NCBI RefSeq assembly: GCF_004349355.1
Contig: NZ_SMFK01000003.1
Location: 186,001 to 250,000 of the forward strand
Direction of reading: 5' to 3'
Source of the DNA: Flavobacterium cellulosilyticum
GTDB lineage: Bacteria; Bacteroidota; Bacteroidia; Flavobacteriales; Flavobacteriaceae
Length of the DNA: 64,000 bases
The notes under the pieces are model-generated. The model made no database searches. It saw nothing but the letters and a program-made list of their open reading frames with translations, and had not been told where the DNA came from. Both the position numbers and the translations under genes were made by a program. Shown here piece after piece: positions 36,483 to 44,915 of this stretch. Every line of letters starts with the position of its first letter. Position 1 is the stretch's first letter.

Positions 36483-36548
36483 GAGGCAAGTGTTGTAATA
36501 AAAGGCGTTTACGCACTTTTGATAAAAATAAAGAATGTGGAAGAATAA
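36480..36548 (+). pseudogene. czcB 3'-end remnant
   Basis: Reads AEASVVIKGVYALLIKIKNVEE then stop; the czcB gene at 20560-21687 ends NEATVVIKGAYALLMKMKNVEE. The DNA agrees at about 60 of 67 bases. It directly follows the left direct repeat and has no upstream coding part, so it is a scrap of a czc cassette left by recombination. Confidence 0.85.
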
Positions 36549-36571
36549 AGATCTTAAGTAAAAATTAAAAT

Positions 36572-37186
36572 ATGGAAAATAATAAATCACATTGGGAAAA
36601 TGTTTTTGCAACTAAAAATCCAAATGAAGTAAGCTGGACACAAAAATATCCAAAAACAGCTATGACTTATTTAGAAAATTTAAACCTATCAAAAACGGCT
36701 AATATTATTGATATTGGCGGAGGAGATAGTAATTTAGTAGACGTCTTATTAGAAAAAGGATTTCAAAATATTTGGGTTTTGGATATTTCAGAATTTGCGT
36801 TAGAAAGAGCAAAACAGCGTTTGGGAGATAAAGCTGATTTAGTTCATTGGATTGTTGCAGACATAACAGAGTTTAAACCAGAAGTGAAATTTGATTTTTG
36901 GCACGATAGAGCCGTTTTTCATTTTTTAACAAGTGAAGTGAGTATTGATAAATATAAAACCATAATAGAAAATGCAGTCAATAAAGAAGGGAACTTTCTA
37001 TTAGGAACTTTTTCAGAAAAGGGACCATTAAAATGTAGCGGACTAGAAATAAAGCAGTACTCTGAAAATTCAATGAAGCATACTTTTAGCGAAAGTTTTG
37101 AAGCTGTTAAATGTTTTACAGAAAATCATACTACACCTTTTGATACGGTTCAGAACTTTCAATTTTGTGGGTTCAAAAAAATATAA
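36572..37186 (+). CDS. Class I SAM-dependent methyltransferase
   Basis: 204 residues. Motif I is IIDIGGGDSNLVDVLLEKG (about 46-64), then VLDISEFALERAKQRLG (motif II) and WIVADITEF, with FDFWHDRAVFHFL as motif IV. The opening SHWENVFATKNPNEVSWTQ is shared with small-molecule methyltransferases, some annotated in tellurite or thiopurine resistance. Substrate unknown. It is a one-gene cassette between two direct repeats with its own terminator. Confidence 0.85.
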   Translation: MENNKSHWENVFATKNPNEVSWTQKYPKTAMTYLENLNLSKTANIIDIGGGDSNLVDVLLEKGFQNIWVLDISEFALERAKQRLGDKADLVHWIVADITEFKPEVKFDFWHDRAVFHFLTSEVSIDKYKTIIENAVNKEGNFLLGTFSEKGPLKCSGLEIKQYSENSMKHTFSESFEAVKCFTENHTTPFDTVQNFQFCGFKKI

Positions 37187-37299
37187 TTAATGGAGCATAA
37201 GCATAAATGTATTCAATTGGGATAACTTAGCATTGCGATTGAATGATGAGTTGAAGTTAACCAAGTAGTAAGTTTAAATTAGTTATTTAGTTCAAAAAA

Positions 37300-37331
37300 G
37301 ATGTTTGTTGAAAATACAAGCATCCTTTTTT
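37300..37331 (+). terminator. Terminator of the methyltransferase gene
   Basis: GATGTTTGT (37300-37308), loop TGAAAAT, then ACAAGCATC (37316-37324), followed by CTTTTTTT. It is the counterpart of the zntA terminator. Confidence 0.75.
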
Positions 37332-37371
37332 TGAATAAACGCATAGCATAACTCTGTTAAGAACTCATTCC

Positions 37372-37449
37372 AGACGTCCTACTTTATCCTAAAATAAATT
37401 CTTACATTGGTAATCTAATAAAAGTGTTACCAATGTCATTATTTCAGCC
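37372..37449 (+). repeat. Direct repeat, right copy, running into the type IIG gene
   Basis: Second copy of the 78-base repeat. Here the inner inverted repeat is perfect: ACATTGGTAA (37404-37413) and TTACCAATGT (37427-37436), with a 13-base loop. The start codon of the type IIG gene (37433) lies within the right arm, so the hairpin could block its translation or bind a controller. Confidence 0.8.
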
Positions 37450-40400
37450 CTCAGTACTCAAAAAATACTTGAGTCAACAAGATACTGCTCTAGTCCAGAA
37501 AGCCTATAAAAAATACACCAAGTATTTTCACAACGCTGTAATTCAAGAAAACATTCGAAACAGTAAGGAAGAACAATTCCAAGAGGGTTTTTTACGGGAA
37601 CTTTTTGTTGATATTTTAGGATATACGCTAAATCCGGCTCCATCATTTAATTTAACTACAGAACTTAAAAATATAAAAGGAGCCAAAAAAGTCGATGGTG
37701 CCATCCTCAAAGACGGAAACGCCCTAGGAGTTATTGAACTTAAGGGAACCAATACCAAAGACCTCGAAAGCATCCGTCAACAAGCCTTTGATTACAAAGC
37801 CAACCAAACGGGCTGTATCTATGTCATTACCTCCAATTTCGAAAAGTTGAGGTTCTACATCAACAATGCGGTAGATTATGAGGAATTCAACTTATTTACG
37901 CTAACCCACGCCGAATTTGAAATCTTCTACCTCTGTCTGGCCAAAGAAAATATCTTGGCCAACAAACCACTCAGCATAAAAGAAGCTTCGGTGGTGGAAG
38001 AAGAAAACATTACCAAAAAATTCTATGGCGATTATTCGGTGTTCAAACGCGAATTGTACCGGGATTTAGTCAAGCAAAACCGATCTAACATCTTACTTAA
38101 TGATTTACCCGAAAAGACTACTAAACTGATTCTTTTCCAAAAATCACAAAAACTGATTGACCGTTTTCTGTTTATTCTCTTTGCCGAAGACCGTGGACTG
38201 CTGGCTCCAAATTCCATCAATACCGTTTTAAAAGAATGGAAAGCCTTGGCTGATTTGGATGTAGAAGTCCCGCTTTACGACCGCTACAAACAATACTTTG
38301 GCTATCTCGATACGGGTCGAAAAGGCACCGACAAGAAAGAAGAAATCTTTGCCTACAATGGCGGACTTTTTCAACCCGATGCGATTCTCGATGCAATTAT
38401 CATAGACAATGACCTACTCTACCGTCATACCTTAAAACTTTCTACTTATGATTTCGAAAGTCAGGTAGATGTGAATATTTTAGGGCACATTTTCGAACAT
38501 TCCTTGAATGAAATCGAAAGTGTCAATGCCGAAATTGAAGGAACTGATTTCGACAAACAAAAAACCAAACGCAAGAAAGACGGTGTTTTCTATACCCCAA
38601 AATACATTACCAAATACATAGTCGACAACACCATAGGAAAACTCTGTACCGAGAAAAAACAGGAACTAGGAATCATTGACGAGGAATATGCCAAAGGCCG
38701 CAAGAACCGCCAAGCCACCACCATTATAAAACTGGACCAGCAACTCAAGGATTACCGCGAATGGTTGTTACAACTCACCATTTGTGACCCAGCTTGTGGT
38801 TCAGGAGCTTTCCTGAACCAAGCCTTAGATTTCTTGATCAAGGAACATGCTTACCTAGACGAACTTAACAAACAACTTTTTGGAGGTTTTTTTGTCTTTC
38901 CCGATATCGAAAACCAAATCCTGGAACACAATATTTATGGGGTCGATCTCAACGAAGAAAGCATAGAAATTGCAAAACTCTCTTTGTGGTTGCGTACTGC
39001 CCAACCCAAACGAAAACTCACCAGCCTGAACAACAACATCAAATGCGGCAATTCCCTTATCGAAAGCAAAGCCGTTGCGGGTGACAAAGCTTTCAACTGG
39101 AAGGAACAATTTCCGGAAGTGTTTGCTAAAGAAGGTTTTGATGTGATTATTGGGAATCCGCCTTATGTTAGAGCAGAACTTTTAGGAGATTATAGAGATT
39201 ATTTTAGTAAAAACTTTAGTGTGTTTCATCCTGCAAGTGATTTGTTTGCTTATTTCTATGAATTGGGTGTTTCCATCATAAATAAAAAGGGAAGTATGGG
39301 ATTCATCTCTAATACTTTTGATAAAACGAATGCAGGAAGTGTTTTAAGAAATTATCTTCAACAAAATATTTCTTTTGAAAAATATATTGATTTTACAGAA
39401 GTACAAATATTTGAAGGAGCAACTACTTATCCTGTAATAATAACTCTAAATAAAAATACTTTATCAAAGACTAATAAATTTGAATATATAAAAATTCCAA
39501 AGTCAAGCCAGTCAAAAATAATTGATATTGAATTTCACAAAAATGTAATTGTAGATCAACATACACTTTCAAAAGATACTTGGTCTTTTTCATCAGTTAA
39601 CGAAGCTGTGTTGTTAAAGAAAATATCAAGTTTTCCTAATATAAGAGATAAATTCGGGAAGTGTTATTATGGTGTTAAAACTGCACTGAATGAAGCCTTC
39701 ATAGTAAATGACAAAAAAATTGCAGATCATATAAAACCTATTTACGAAGGGAAAGAAATAAAAAAATGGGTAGTTCCAGCTGCAGAACAACAATTAATTC
39801 TATTTAAAAGTAAATGGACAAAATCAGCTTATGAAAAAGATATTTCTGAACAAGAAGCATTGGTGATTTTAAAGAAAGATTTCCCTGAAATTATGAATCA
39901 TCTTTTACCTTTTGAAAACTTGGCAAAAAAACGATTCGACAAAGGAGATTTTTGGTGGGAATTGAGAAATTGTGCGTATTACGATTTATTTGAAAAACCA
40001 AAAATTATATTTCCGAACCTTCAAAATTCAAACAAATTTGCTTTGGATTCACAAGGCGTATATATAAATGCTCCAGCAGTATTTTTGCCAAATTCTAGCA
40101 AAATGCTTTTGTGTATTTTAAACTCTAAAGTGGTATGGAAATTTCTATTGTCTATCTGCGTCGTTCGTAGTGGTGGCTATATTGAAGTGAAACCACAATA
40201 TTTTGAACAAATCCCGATTCCTGATTTTAAAAACGAAATTGACTTTGAAAATCAGGCTGATTTAATGATTGGTTATATTTTCACTTTACAACAGTTAGAA
40301 TCTAAATTTCAAAAATACTTTTCTTCAAGGTTTTCCTTGGACAAACTCTCAAAAAAACTCCAAAACTGGCACCAATTAACCTTTGCTGAATTTATTACAG

Positions 40401-40606
40401 AACTTAACAAAGCCATTAAAACAGCTGGACAAACTCCCCTCACGAAAAAAAACGAGTTCGAATGGCTGGATCTTTTTGAAGAAAACAAAACCAAAGCACA
40501 AACCCTAAAATCCCAAATAGAAACTACCGAAAAAGCCATTGATAAAATGGTGTATGAGTTATATGGTTTGAGTGAGGACGAAATAAAAATCGTAGAACAG
40601 TCGTGA
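37433..40606 (+). CDS. Type IIG restriction-modification enzyme (Eco57I family)
   Basis: 1057 residues; the ATG at 37433 is preferred to a GTG at 37424 inside the repeat. N-terminal PD-(D/E)XK nuclease: D88 with GVIELKG holding E102 and K104. Gamma-type N6-adenine methyltransferase: CDPACGSGAF (451-460), GVDLNEESIEIAKLSLWLR, and NPPY (575-578). The C-terminal third is the target recognition domain with a TaqI-like C-specificity part and a final coiled coil. One chain therefore cuts and methylates. Codon choice changes near the NPPY motif: the first 570 codons are richer in G and C, the next 380 are AT-rich. Confidence 0.88.
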   Translation: MSLFQPSVLKKYLSQQDTALVQKAYKKYTKYFHNAVIQENIRNSKEEQFQEGFLRELFVDILGYTLNPAPSFNLTTELKNIKGAKKVDGAILKDGNALGVIELKGTNTKDLESIRQQAFDYKANQTGCIYVITSNFEKLRFYINNAVDYEEFNLFTLTHAEFEIFYLCLAKENILANKPLSIKEASVVEEENITKKFYGDYSVFKRELYRDLVKQNRSNILLNDLPEKTTKLILFQKSQKLIDRFLFILFAEDRGLLAPNSINTVLKEWKALADLDVEVPLYDRYKQYFGYLDTGRKGTDKKEEIFAYNGGLFQPDAILDAIIIDNDLLYRHTLKLSTYDFESQVDVNILGHIFEHSLNEIESVNAEIEGTDFDKQKTKRKKDGVFYTPKYITKYIVDNTIGKLCTEKKQELGIIDEEYAKGRKNRQATTIIKLDQQLKDYREWLLQLTICDPACGSGAFLNQALDFLIKEHAYLDELNKQLFGGFFVFPDIENQILEHNIYGVDLNEESIEIAKLSLWLRTAQPKRKLTSLNNNIKCGNSLIESKAVAGDKAFNWKEQFPEVFAKEGFDVIIGNPPYVRAELLGDYRDYFSKNFSVFHPASDLFAYFYELGVSIINKKGSMGFISNTFDKTNAGSVLRNYLQQNISFEKYIDFTEVQIFEGATTYPVIITLNKNTLSKTNKFEYIKIPKSSQSKIIDIEFHKNVIVDQHTLSKDTWSFSSVNEAVLLKKISSFPNIRDKFGKCYYGVKTALNEAFIVNDKKIADHIKPIYEGKEIKKWVVPAAEQQLILFKSKWTKSAYEKDISEQEALVILKKDFPEIMNHLLPFENLAKKRFDKGDFWWELRNCAYYDLFEKPKIIFPNLQNSNKFALDSQGVYINAPAVFLPNSSKMLLCILNSKVVWKFLLSICVVRSGGYIEVKPQYFEQIPIPDFKNEIDFENQADLMIGYIFTLQQLESKFQKYFSSRFSLDKLSKKLQNWHQLTFAEFITELNKAIKTAGQTPLTKKNEFEWLDLFEENKTKAQTLKSQIETTEKAIDKMVYELYGLSEDEIKIVEQS

Positions 40607-40698
40607 TTTTAAAACAAAATAATATCGATTTTTATTCACGAACACCAGAAAACAATTATAAAGAGTGAGTAAAATGGGATAATAGAAAATAGTTAACT

Positions 40699-42138
40699 AT
40701 GATTAAAGTCTATTTAGATTGGAATGTTATGTCAGGAATGAAAAACAATCATTTCCAAGAATTAAATGATATAATATTAAACAAGGATAAATTCTTATTA
40801 TTATACTCAACCTCTCATATTGGAGATATATTCTCCAGCATTAAAAACCATAGCGAACAGGAACAAAAAATAATTAGAGAGGATTTAGATTACATAACAC
40901 ATTTGACAGATAATTTGTGTTTGGTAAACAACTCAAAAGAAGTCGTTTTAAGCGATTATGAACCCGGAGAATTACTTGATGATAGAATTAGAGAAGCACC
41001 CCTTTTCGAAGATTTTAGTATTGATAATCTATTTAATTCAATTGAAGGAGATGATGCTTTGAACGGAATAGTTACTTCTTTAAAAAACCTAATTTCTTCA
41101 ATACCATTAGATAATGCTTTTAAAGAAGCTTTCGAAAATCCCGAAAGTGCTGCAATGTTAGACAAAATGTTCCCAGGACTAAAAGAAGACAAAACAATGA
41201 ATGGTTTCTTTAGGAGTTTTGGTAAAATGTTTCACAATTTGAATGAAACAGAAGACTACAAAGATTTGAGAAATATGGTGCAACAAATTGGAGTAAATAG
41301 CGGACACTTTAACGAAAATAAGAACCCTTTTGATGTAATTGATAATGCATACAAGAAAACAGGAATAGAAAATTTTGAACCTGATAAATATTTTGAAAAA
41401 GGCAAAAATGCCCCAGAATGGTTTGATGATATAACAAATGAATATGTCAAACTAGATATGCACGGCTTTAAAGCTGACAAAGTAAAAGTTACTGCCAAAG
41501 AGAAAAACACATTTAATAATACAACTGAAGATGCTTCTCATTCCGCATTTGCATCAAGATGTGAGTTTTACATCACTAATGATGATAAAAATTATCATAA
41601 AACAAAAGCTGTTTTTCAAAAATTAGGAATTTATACTATTGTATTAAAACCTAATGAATTTATTACATACTACAACTCATTTCTAAATGCAAATAGTTTT
41701 GATGATCACTTTAGCAGTATAAATGACGAAATGAAAAGAGTTGAAAACTTTCAAGAACAGAGATATGAAAACGGAGAAAGTTTCGGTTGGGTAAATTTTA
41801 CAAATCAATATTTTTTTAATTTTTTCAATAAAATACTAATACCAAATCCTGAGGTAAATGATGCTTTATTTGTTTTAGGAAAAGAAAGTCCTTCAAAGAG
41901 GTATATAATTAGCCATAAAGAAATTGAAGGAATGTTAAAATTATTTGTAGATAAATTAGGTATAGATATTAATGGAAAATCCTATTTTGAGTTAGGCGAA
42001 ATTAACATCGAAGAAGATTGGACAGGTAGAACTTGGGAATTAAAAAATTTTGGTCAAATTAGTATAAAAAGATTAAATGGTTGGTTTCAAATGTATTTTT
42101 TTCCACTAAACGAGGAAGAAAATCATACTAAAAATTAA
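40699..42138 (+). CDS. PIN-like domain protein with a large central insertion
   Basis: 479 residues. The start IKVYLDWNVMSGMK has the first PIN-domain aspartate (D7), and SAFASRCEFYITNDDKNYHK near residue 275-295 fits the late PIN acidic site, followed by YTIVLKPNEF. Between them lie about 200 extra residues of helices rich in Asp, Asn and Phe, so this is much longer than VapC toxins. A metal-dependent RNase of a defence system is the best guess. No antitoxin is evident; the SH3 membrane protein gene follows 21 bases later. Confidence 0.5.
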   Translation: MIKVYLDWNVMSGMKNNHFQELNDIILNKDKFLLLYSTSHIGDIFSSIKNHSEQEQKIIREDLDYITHLTDNLCLVNNSKEVVLSDYEPGELLDDRIREAPLFEDFSIDNLFNSIEGDDALNGIVTSLKNLISSIPLDNAFKEAFENPESAAMLDKMFPGLKEDKTMNGFFRSFGKMFHNLNETEDYKDLRNMVQQIGVNSGHFNENKNPFDVIDNAYKKTGIENFEPDKYFEKGKNAPEWFDDITNEYVKLDMHGFKADKVKVTAKEKNTFNNTTEDASHSAFASRCEFYITNDDKNYHKTKAVFQKLGIYTIVLKPNEFITYYNSFLNANSFDDHFSSINDEMKRVENFQEQRYENGESFGWVNFTNQYFFNFFNKILIPNPEVNDALFVLGKESPSKRYIISHKEIEGMLKLFVDKLGIDINGKSYFELGEINIEEDWTGRTWELKNFGQISIKRLNGWFQMYFFPLNEEENHTKN

Positions 42139-42159
42139 CTTATTACAAAAGTATAAATT

Positions 42160-43125
42160 ATGATGAACTCGTTAGATGCTTTAATAAAAAGTACAGATTT
42201 TACTCAAAAAATTAATAGTCAAATAGGTATAGGTAATTCGATATCTCAAATGTTCCAGTCAAATCAGATATGGCAAAATCAATTGAGTGCTATGACAATG
42301 AATAATGCTGTTTTTAGTGCTATTTCACAACAACAAAACCTTATTCCCAAAAACATTGCTGGACTCGATACACTTTCAAAAACATTGGCTATGCATGCTA
42401 AATTATTCCAAATTCCGCAGCCAACATTGGATGTTATAAAAGGAATTAGTCAAATGCAGGAAAGTTTATTCGGAAATTTAAGAGATCTCTCAGCAACCCT
42501 GCTAGAAAGTCAAAAACCATACTTAGCTCAAATTAATAGCTTTCAATTTGCTATGAGTGGGATATCTGGACAAATTGCTGCATTAGCTTCTCAAAACAAT
42601 AACTGGCATTTATTAGAAGAATTTGAAGACATAAATGAACAAGTAATTGAAATGACCAATGGCTTTACTTCAGATATTGCATTTACTGAAGAAGAAAGTA
42701 TAAGGTTCGAGCAATTAATTGAAAGGATATCTATTTTTTACAATGAAAATAAGAAGTACGGGAAATATATATGGCGCTTTTTTGAAATTATATTAGCTAT
42801 AATAGCATTACACCAGTATAGTGATTTTCTAAAACCAAAATCAGAACCGGCTACAAAAAACGATATAATAAATTCTGAAAGAAGAATCCAAAAAGCAATT
42901 GAATTAAAATTCAAAAAAGTGAAAGAATGCAGAACTACAAACCGAGTTTCAAATGTAATGTTGAAACCAAAAACTAAAACCATCCTCATAACCTCTCTCC
43001 CAAAAGGTTTTGATGTAATAATTTTACAGGTAAATCATAAATGGGTTTTAGTAAGTTATACCAATCCTAAAGATAATTTAATTGAAACTGGATGGCTTAT
43101 GAAGAAGTATTTAAATAAGAATTAA
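42160..43125 (+). CDS. Membrane protein with helical N-terminus and C-terminal SH3-like domain
   Basis: 321 residues. Residues 1-140 are Gln/Asn/Ser-rich and helical (SQMFQSNQIWQNQLSAMTMN, QMQESLFGNLRDLSATLLES), with no aromatic core, perhaps a coiled-coil assembly region. One membrane span lies near 205-222 (WRFFEIILAIIALHQY). The last 70 residues (NVMLKPKTKTILITSLPKGF, WVLVSYTN, ETGWLMKKYL) look like a bacterial SH3 domain. Not recognised. It is paired with the PIN-like gene within the defence island, so it may be its membrane-side partner. Confidence 0.5.
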   Translation: MMNSLDALIKSTDFTQKINSQIGIGNSISQMFQSNQIWQNQLSAMTMNNAVFSAISQQQNLIPKNIAGLDTLSKTLAMHAKLFQIPQPTLDVIKGISQMQESLFGNLRDLSATLLESQKPYLAQINSFQFAMSGISGQIAALASQNNNWHLLEEFEDINEQVIEMTNGFTSDIAFTEEESIRFEQLIERISIFYNENKKYGKYIWRFFEIILAIIALHQYSDFLKPKSEPATKNDIINSERRIQKAIELKFKKVKECRTTNRVSNVMLKPKTKTILITSLPKGFDVIILQVNHKWVLVSYTNPKDNLIETGWLMKKYLNKN

Positions 43126-43166
43126 AGACATTCCCACAACAACATTATTTATACAAAAATTAGCAT

Positions 43167-43218
43167 TACTTTTGATTACCTTTAACCACAAGATAAACCC
43201 CATTTTTTAGGGTTTATC
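43167..43218 (+). promoter_or_regulatory. Promoter and operator of the abiE operon
   Basis: TACTTTTG (43167-43174) is a perfect TAnnTTTG -7 element. Downstream, GATAAACCC (43192-43200) and GGGTTTATC (43210-43218) form a perfect 9-bp inverted repeat 15 bases before the abiEi start. AbiEi antitoxins are known to repress their own promoters by binding inverted repeats, so this is a good operator candidate. Confidence 0.6.
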
Positions 43219-43233
43219 CTTAAACGATTAGTA

Positions 43234-44034
43234 ATGGCCAAAAGCACCTATATTTCAGAAAACACAACACAAAATCAAATAGATTTTATGCTAATGCTTG
43301 ATGATAATGAGTTAGACATCTTTACTTTAGAGGAGATTAAATCTATTGCATCAAGCGAATTTGAAAACATAAACGAGATACTAGAAAATCTAGTACATAA
43401 AAAACTACTCTCACGCATAGAACGAGGCAAATATTGCAGATACAACTTTAGAGATGAAAACGTAATTGGCTGCAAATTAACCGTAGATTCTGCAATCGCA
43501 TATTGGTCCGCATTAAACAAACACGGACTTACAGAACAATTTCCAAATTCTATTTTTATTCAAACTACAAAAAGGAAATCGGACAAAAGCGTTTTTGGAG
43601 TTTCATATAAATTTATTCAAATTTCAAAATCAAAAATTACTGGAGTAGAAAAATTAGGCTTTGGAAACCATAGCTACCAAATGACCGATGTTGAAAAAAC
43701 CATCATTGACTGTTTTGATTTACCTCAATATTCCGGTGGTTATGCCGAATTGATCAGGGCATTCAATCAAGCAAACCTCAACAATGAGAAAATGATTGCG
43801 TATTGTAAAGCCATTAAAAACATTGCTATTACGAAACGAATGGGATATTTGGCTGAATTACTAAATAAAAAAGGGATGAAATCATTTATAAACTTCGCAT
43901 TAAAAGAGGTCAACGAAAAATACAATCTCTTTGATCCATTTGGAATAGAAGAAGGCGAGTTTATAAACAAATGGCGGTTGAGATTAAACATAAGCAGCGA
44001 AGAAATTTTAGACATCTGTAACAAACAATATTAA
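43234..44034 (+). CDS. abiEi: AbiEi type IV antitoxin
   Basis: 266 residues. The N-terminal winged helix (FTLEEIKSIASSEFENINEIL with LLSRIERGKYCRY) binds DNA, and the C-terminal part (YQMTDVEKTIIDCFDLPQYSGG) is typical of AbiEi, where conserved residues counteract the toxin indirectly. It is the first gene of the operon and overlaps abiEii by one base (TAATG). Type IV systems of this kind abort phage infection. The operon is likely autorepressed through the repeat upstream. Confidence 0.88.
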   Translation: MAKSTYISENTTQNQIDFMLMLDDNELDIFTLEEIKSIASSEFENINEILENLVHKKLLSRIERGKYCRYNFRDENVIGCKLTVDSAIAYWSALNKHGLTEQFPNSIFIQTTKRKSDKSVFGVSYKFIQISKSKITGVEKLGFGNHSYQMTDVEKTIIDCFDLPQYSGGYAELIRAFNQANLNNEKMIAYCKAIKNIAITKRMGYLAELLNKKGMKSFINFALKEVNEKYNLFDPFGIEEGEFINKWRLRLNISSEEILDICNKQY

Positions 44035-44888
44035 TGATTCTACAAAAAGAAATAGCAACCATTTCCGAACAACTAGGCGTATCTAAATCAGTAATTGATA
44101 AAGATTGGATGTTGGGTCACTTTATAGCAGCAATATTCAACGAACCGGAATTAAAGCAAACATTAATCTTCAAAGGTGGGACTTGTTTGAAGAAGTGTTG
44201 GTTTGAAGAATATAGATTTTCAGAAGATTTGGATTTCACATCAAAATTCCAAGAATTTAAACTTACTCCAGATCATTTAAAATTTATCACAAAACATATT
44301 GAAGACAATACTGGAGTAAAAACACATATTGTTTCATTAAAACCATTACAATTTAAAGACCGATTAACAGGTTACGAAGCCATCATTAAATTTTGGGGTG
44401 CCGACCATCCCAAAAATATAATGCCTACAACTCCAGACCGCTGGCAGACAAAAATTAAAATCGAAATAATTCTCTATGAAGAAATGATTTTTGAAGTTAC
44501 AGAACAAGTAGTTAGCCATCCCTATTCTGACAAACTAGCATTAGAAAACTCAATACCTTGCTATAAAATCGAAGAAGTTTTATCCGAAAAAATCAGAGCC
44601 TTAATCCAGCGTTCTTATACGGCTCCACGTGACTATTATGACATTTGGTACTTATCGAATAATTTCCCTGATTTAAACTGGACAGTTATTGTTGAGGCTT
44701 TTTACAAGAAAATGAATTTCAAAAATATTGAGTTCACTGGTGTAGATCAATTAATCAATCCAAAAAGTGATAAAGCTTTAAAAGGAGCTTGGAAGAACAG
44801 TTTAGGTCATCAAATTCAACCTGATAAATTACCCGAATATGAAGTAGTCAGAGAAAATCTTTTGCAATTGTTTGAGCGTATTTTTTAA
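44034..44888 (+). CDS. abiEii: AbiEii nucleotidyltransferase toxin
   Basis: 284 residues. LIFKGGTCLKKCWFEEYRFSEDLDF (about residues 44-68) has the GG and the DLD metal-binding motif of DNA polymerase beta-like nucleotidyltransferases. Later, KIEEVLSEKIRALIQRSYTAPRDYYDIW is the conserved AbiEii helix with Lys and Asp. Family members add nucleotides to tRNA acceptor ends, blocking growth. Length is normal. It overlaps the antitoxin gene; the STAND NTPase follows 27 bases later. Confidence 0.9.
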   Translation: MILQKEIATISEQLGVSKSVIDKDWMLGHFIAAIFNEPELKQTLIFKGGTCLKKCWFEEYRFSEDLDFTSKFQEFKLTPDHLKFITKHIEDNTGVKTHIVSLKPLQFKDRLTGYEAIIKFWGADHPKNIMPTTPDRWQTKIKIEIILYEEMIFEVTEQVVSHPYSDKLALENSIPCYKIEEVLSEKIRALIQRSYTAPRDYYDIWYLSNNFPDLNWTVIVEAFYKKMNFKNIEFTGVDQLINPKSDKALKGAWKNSLGHQIQPDKLPEYEVVRENLLQLFERIF

Positions 44889-44915
44889 ATATCTAATAAT
44901 TTTAAATATCCATTT

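Noticed and set aside
36572..37186. Methyltransferase as the partner of the type IIG enzyme
   Set aside because: Its motifs fit small-molecule methyltransferases, and the type IIG enzyme has its own methylase domain; it also has its own terminator.
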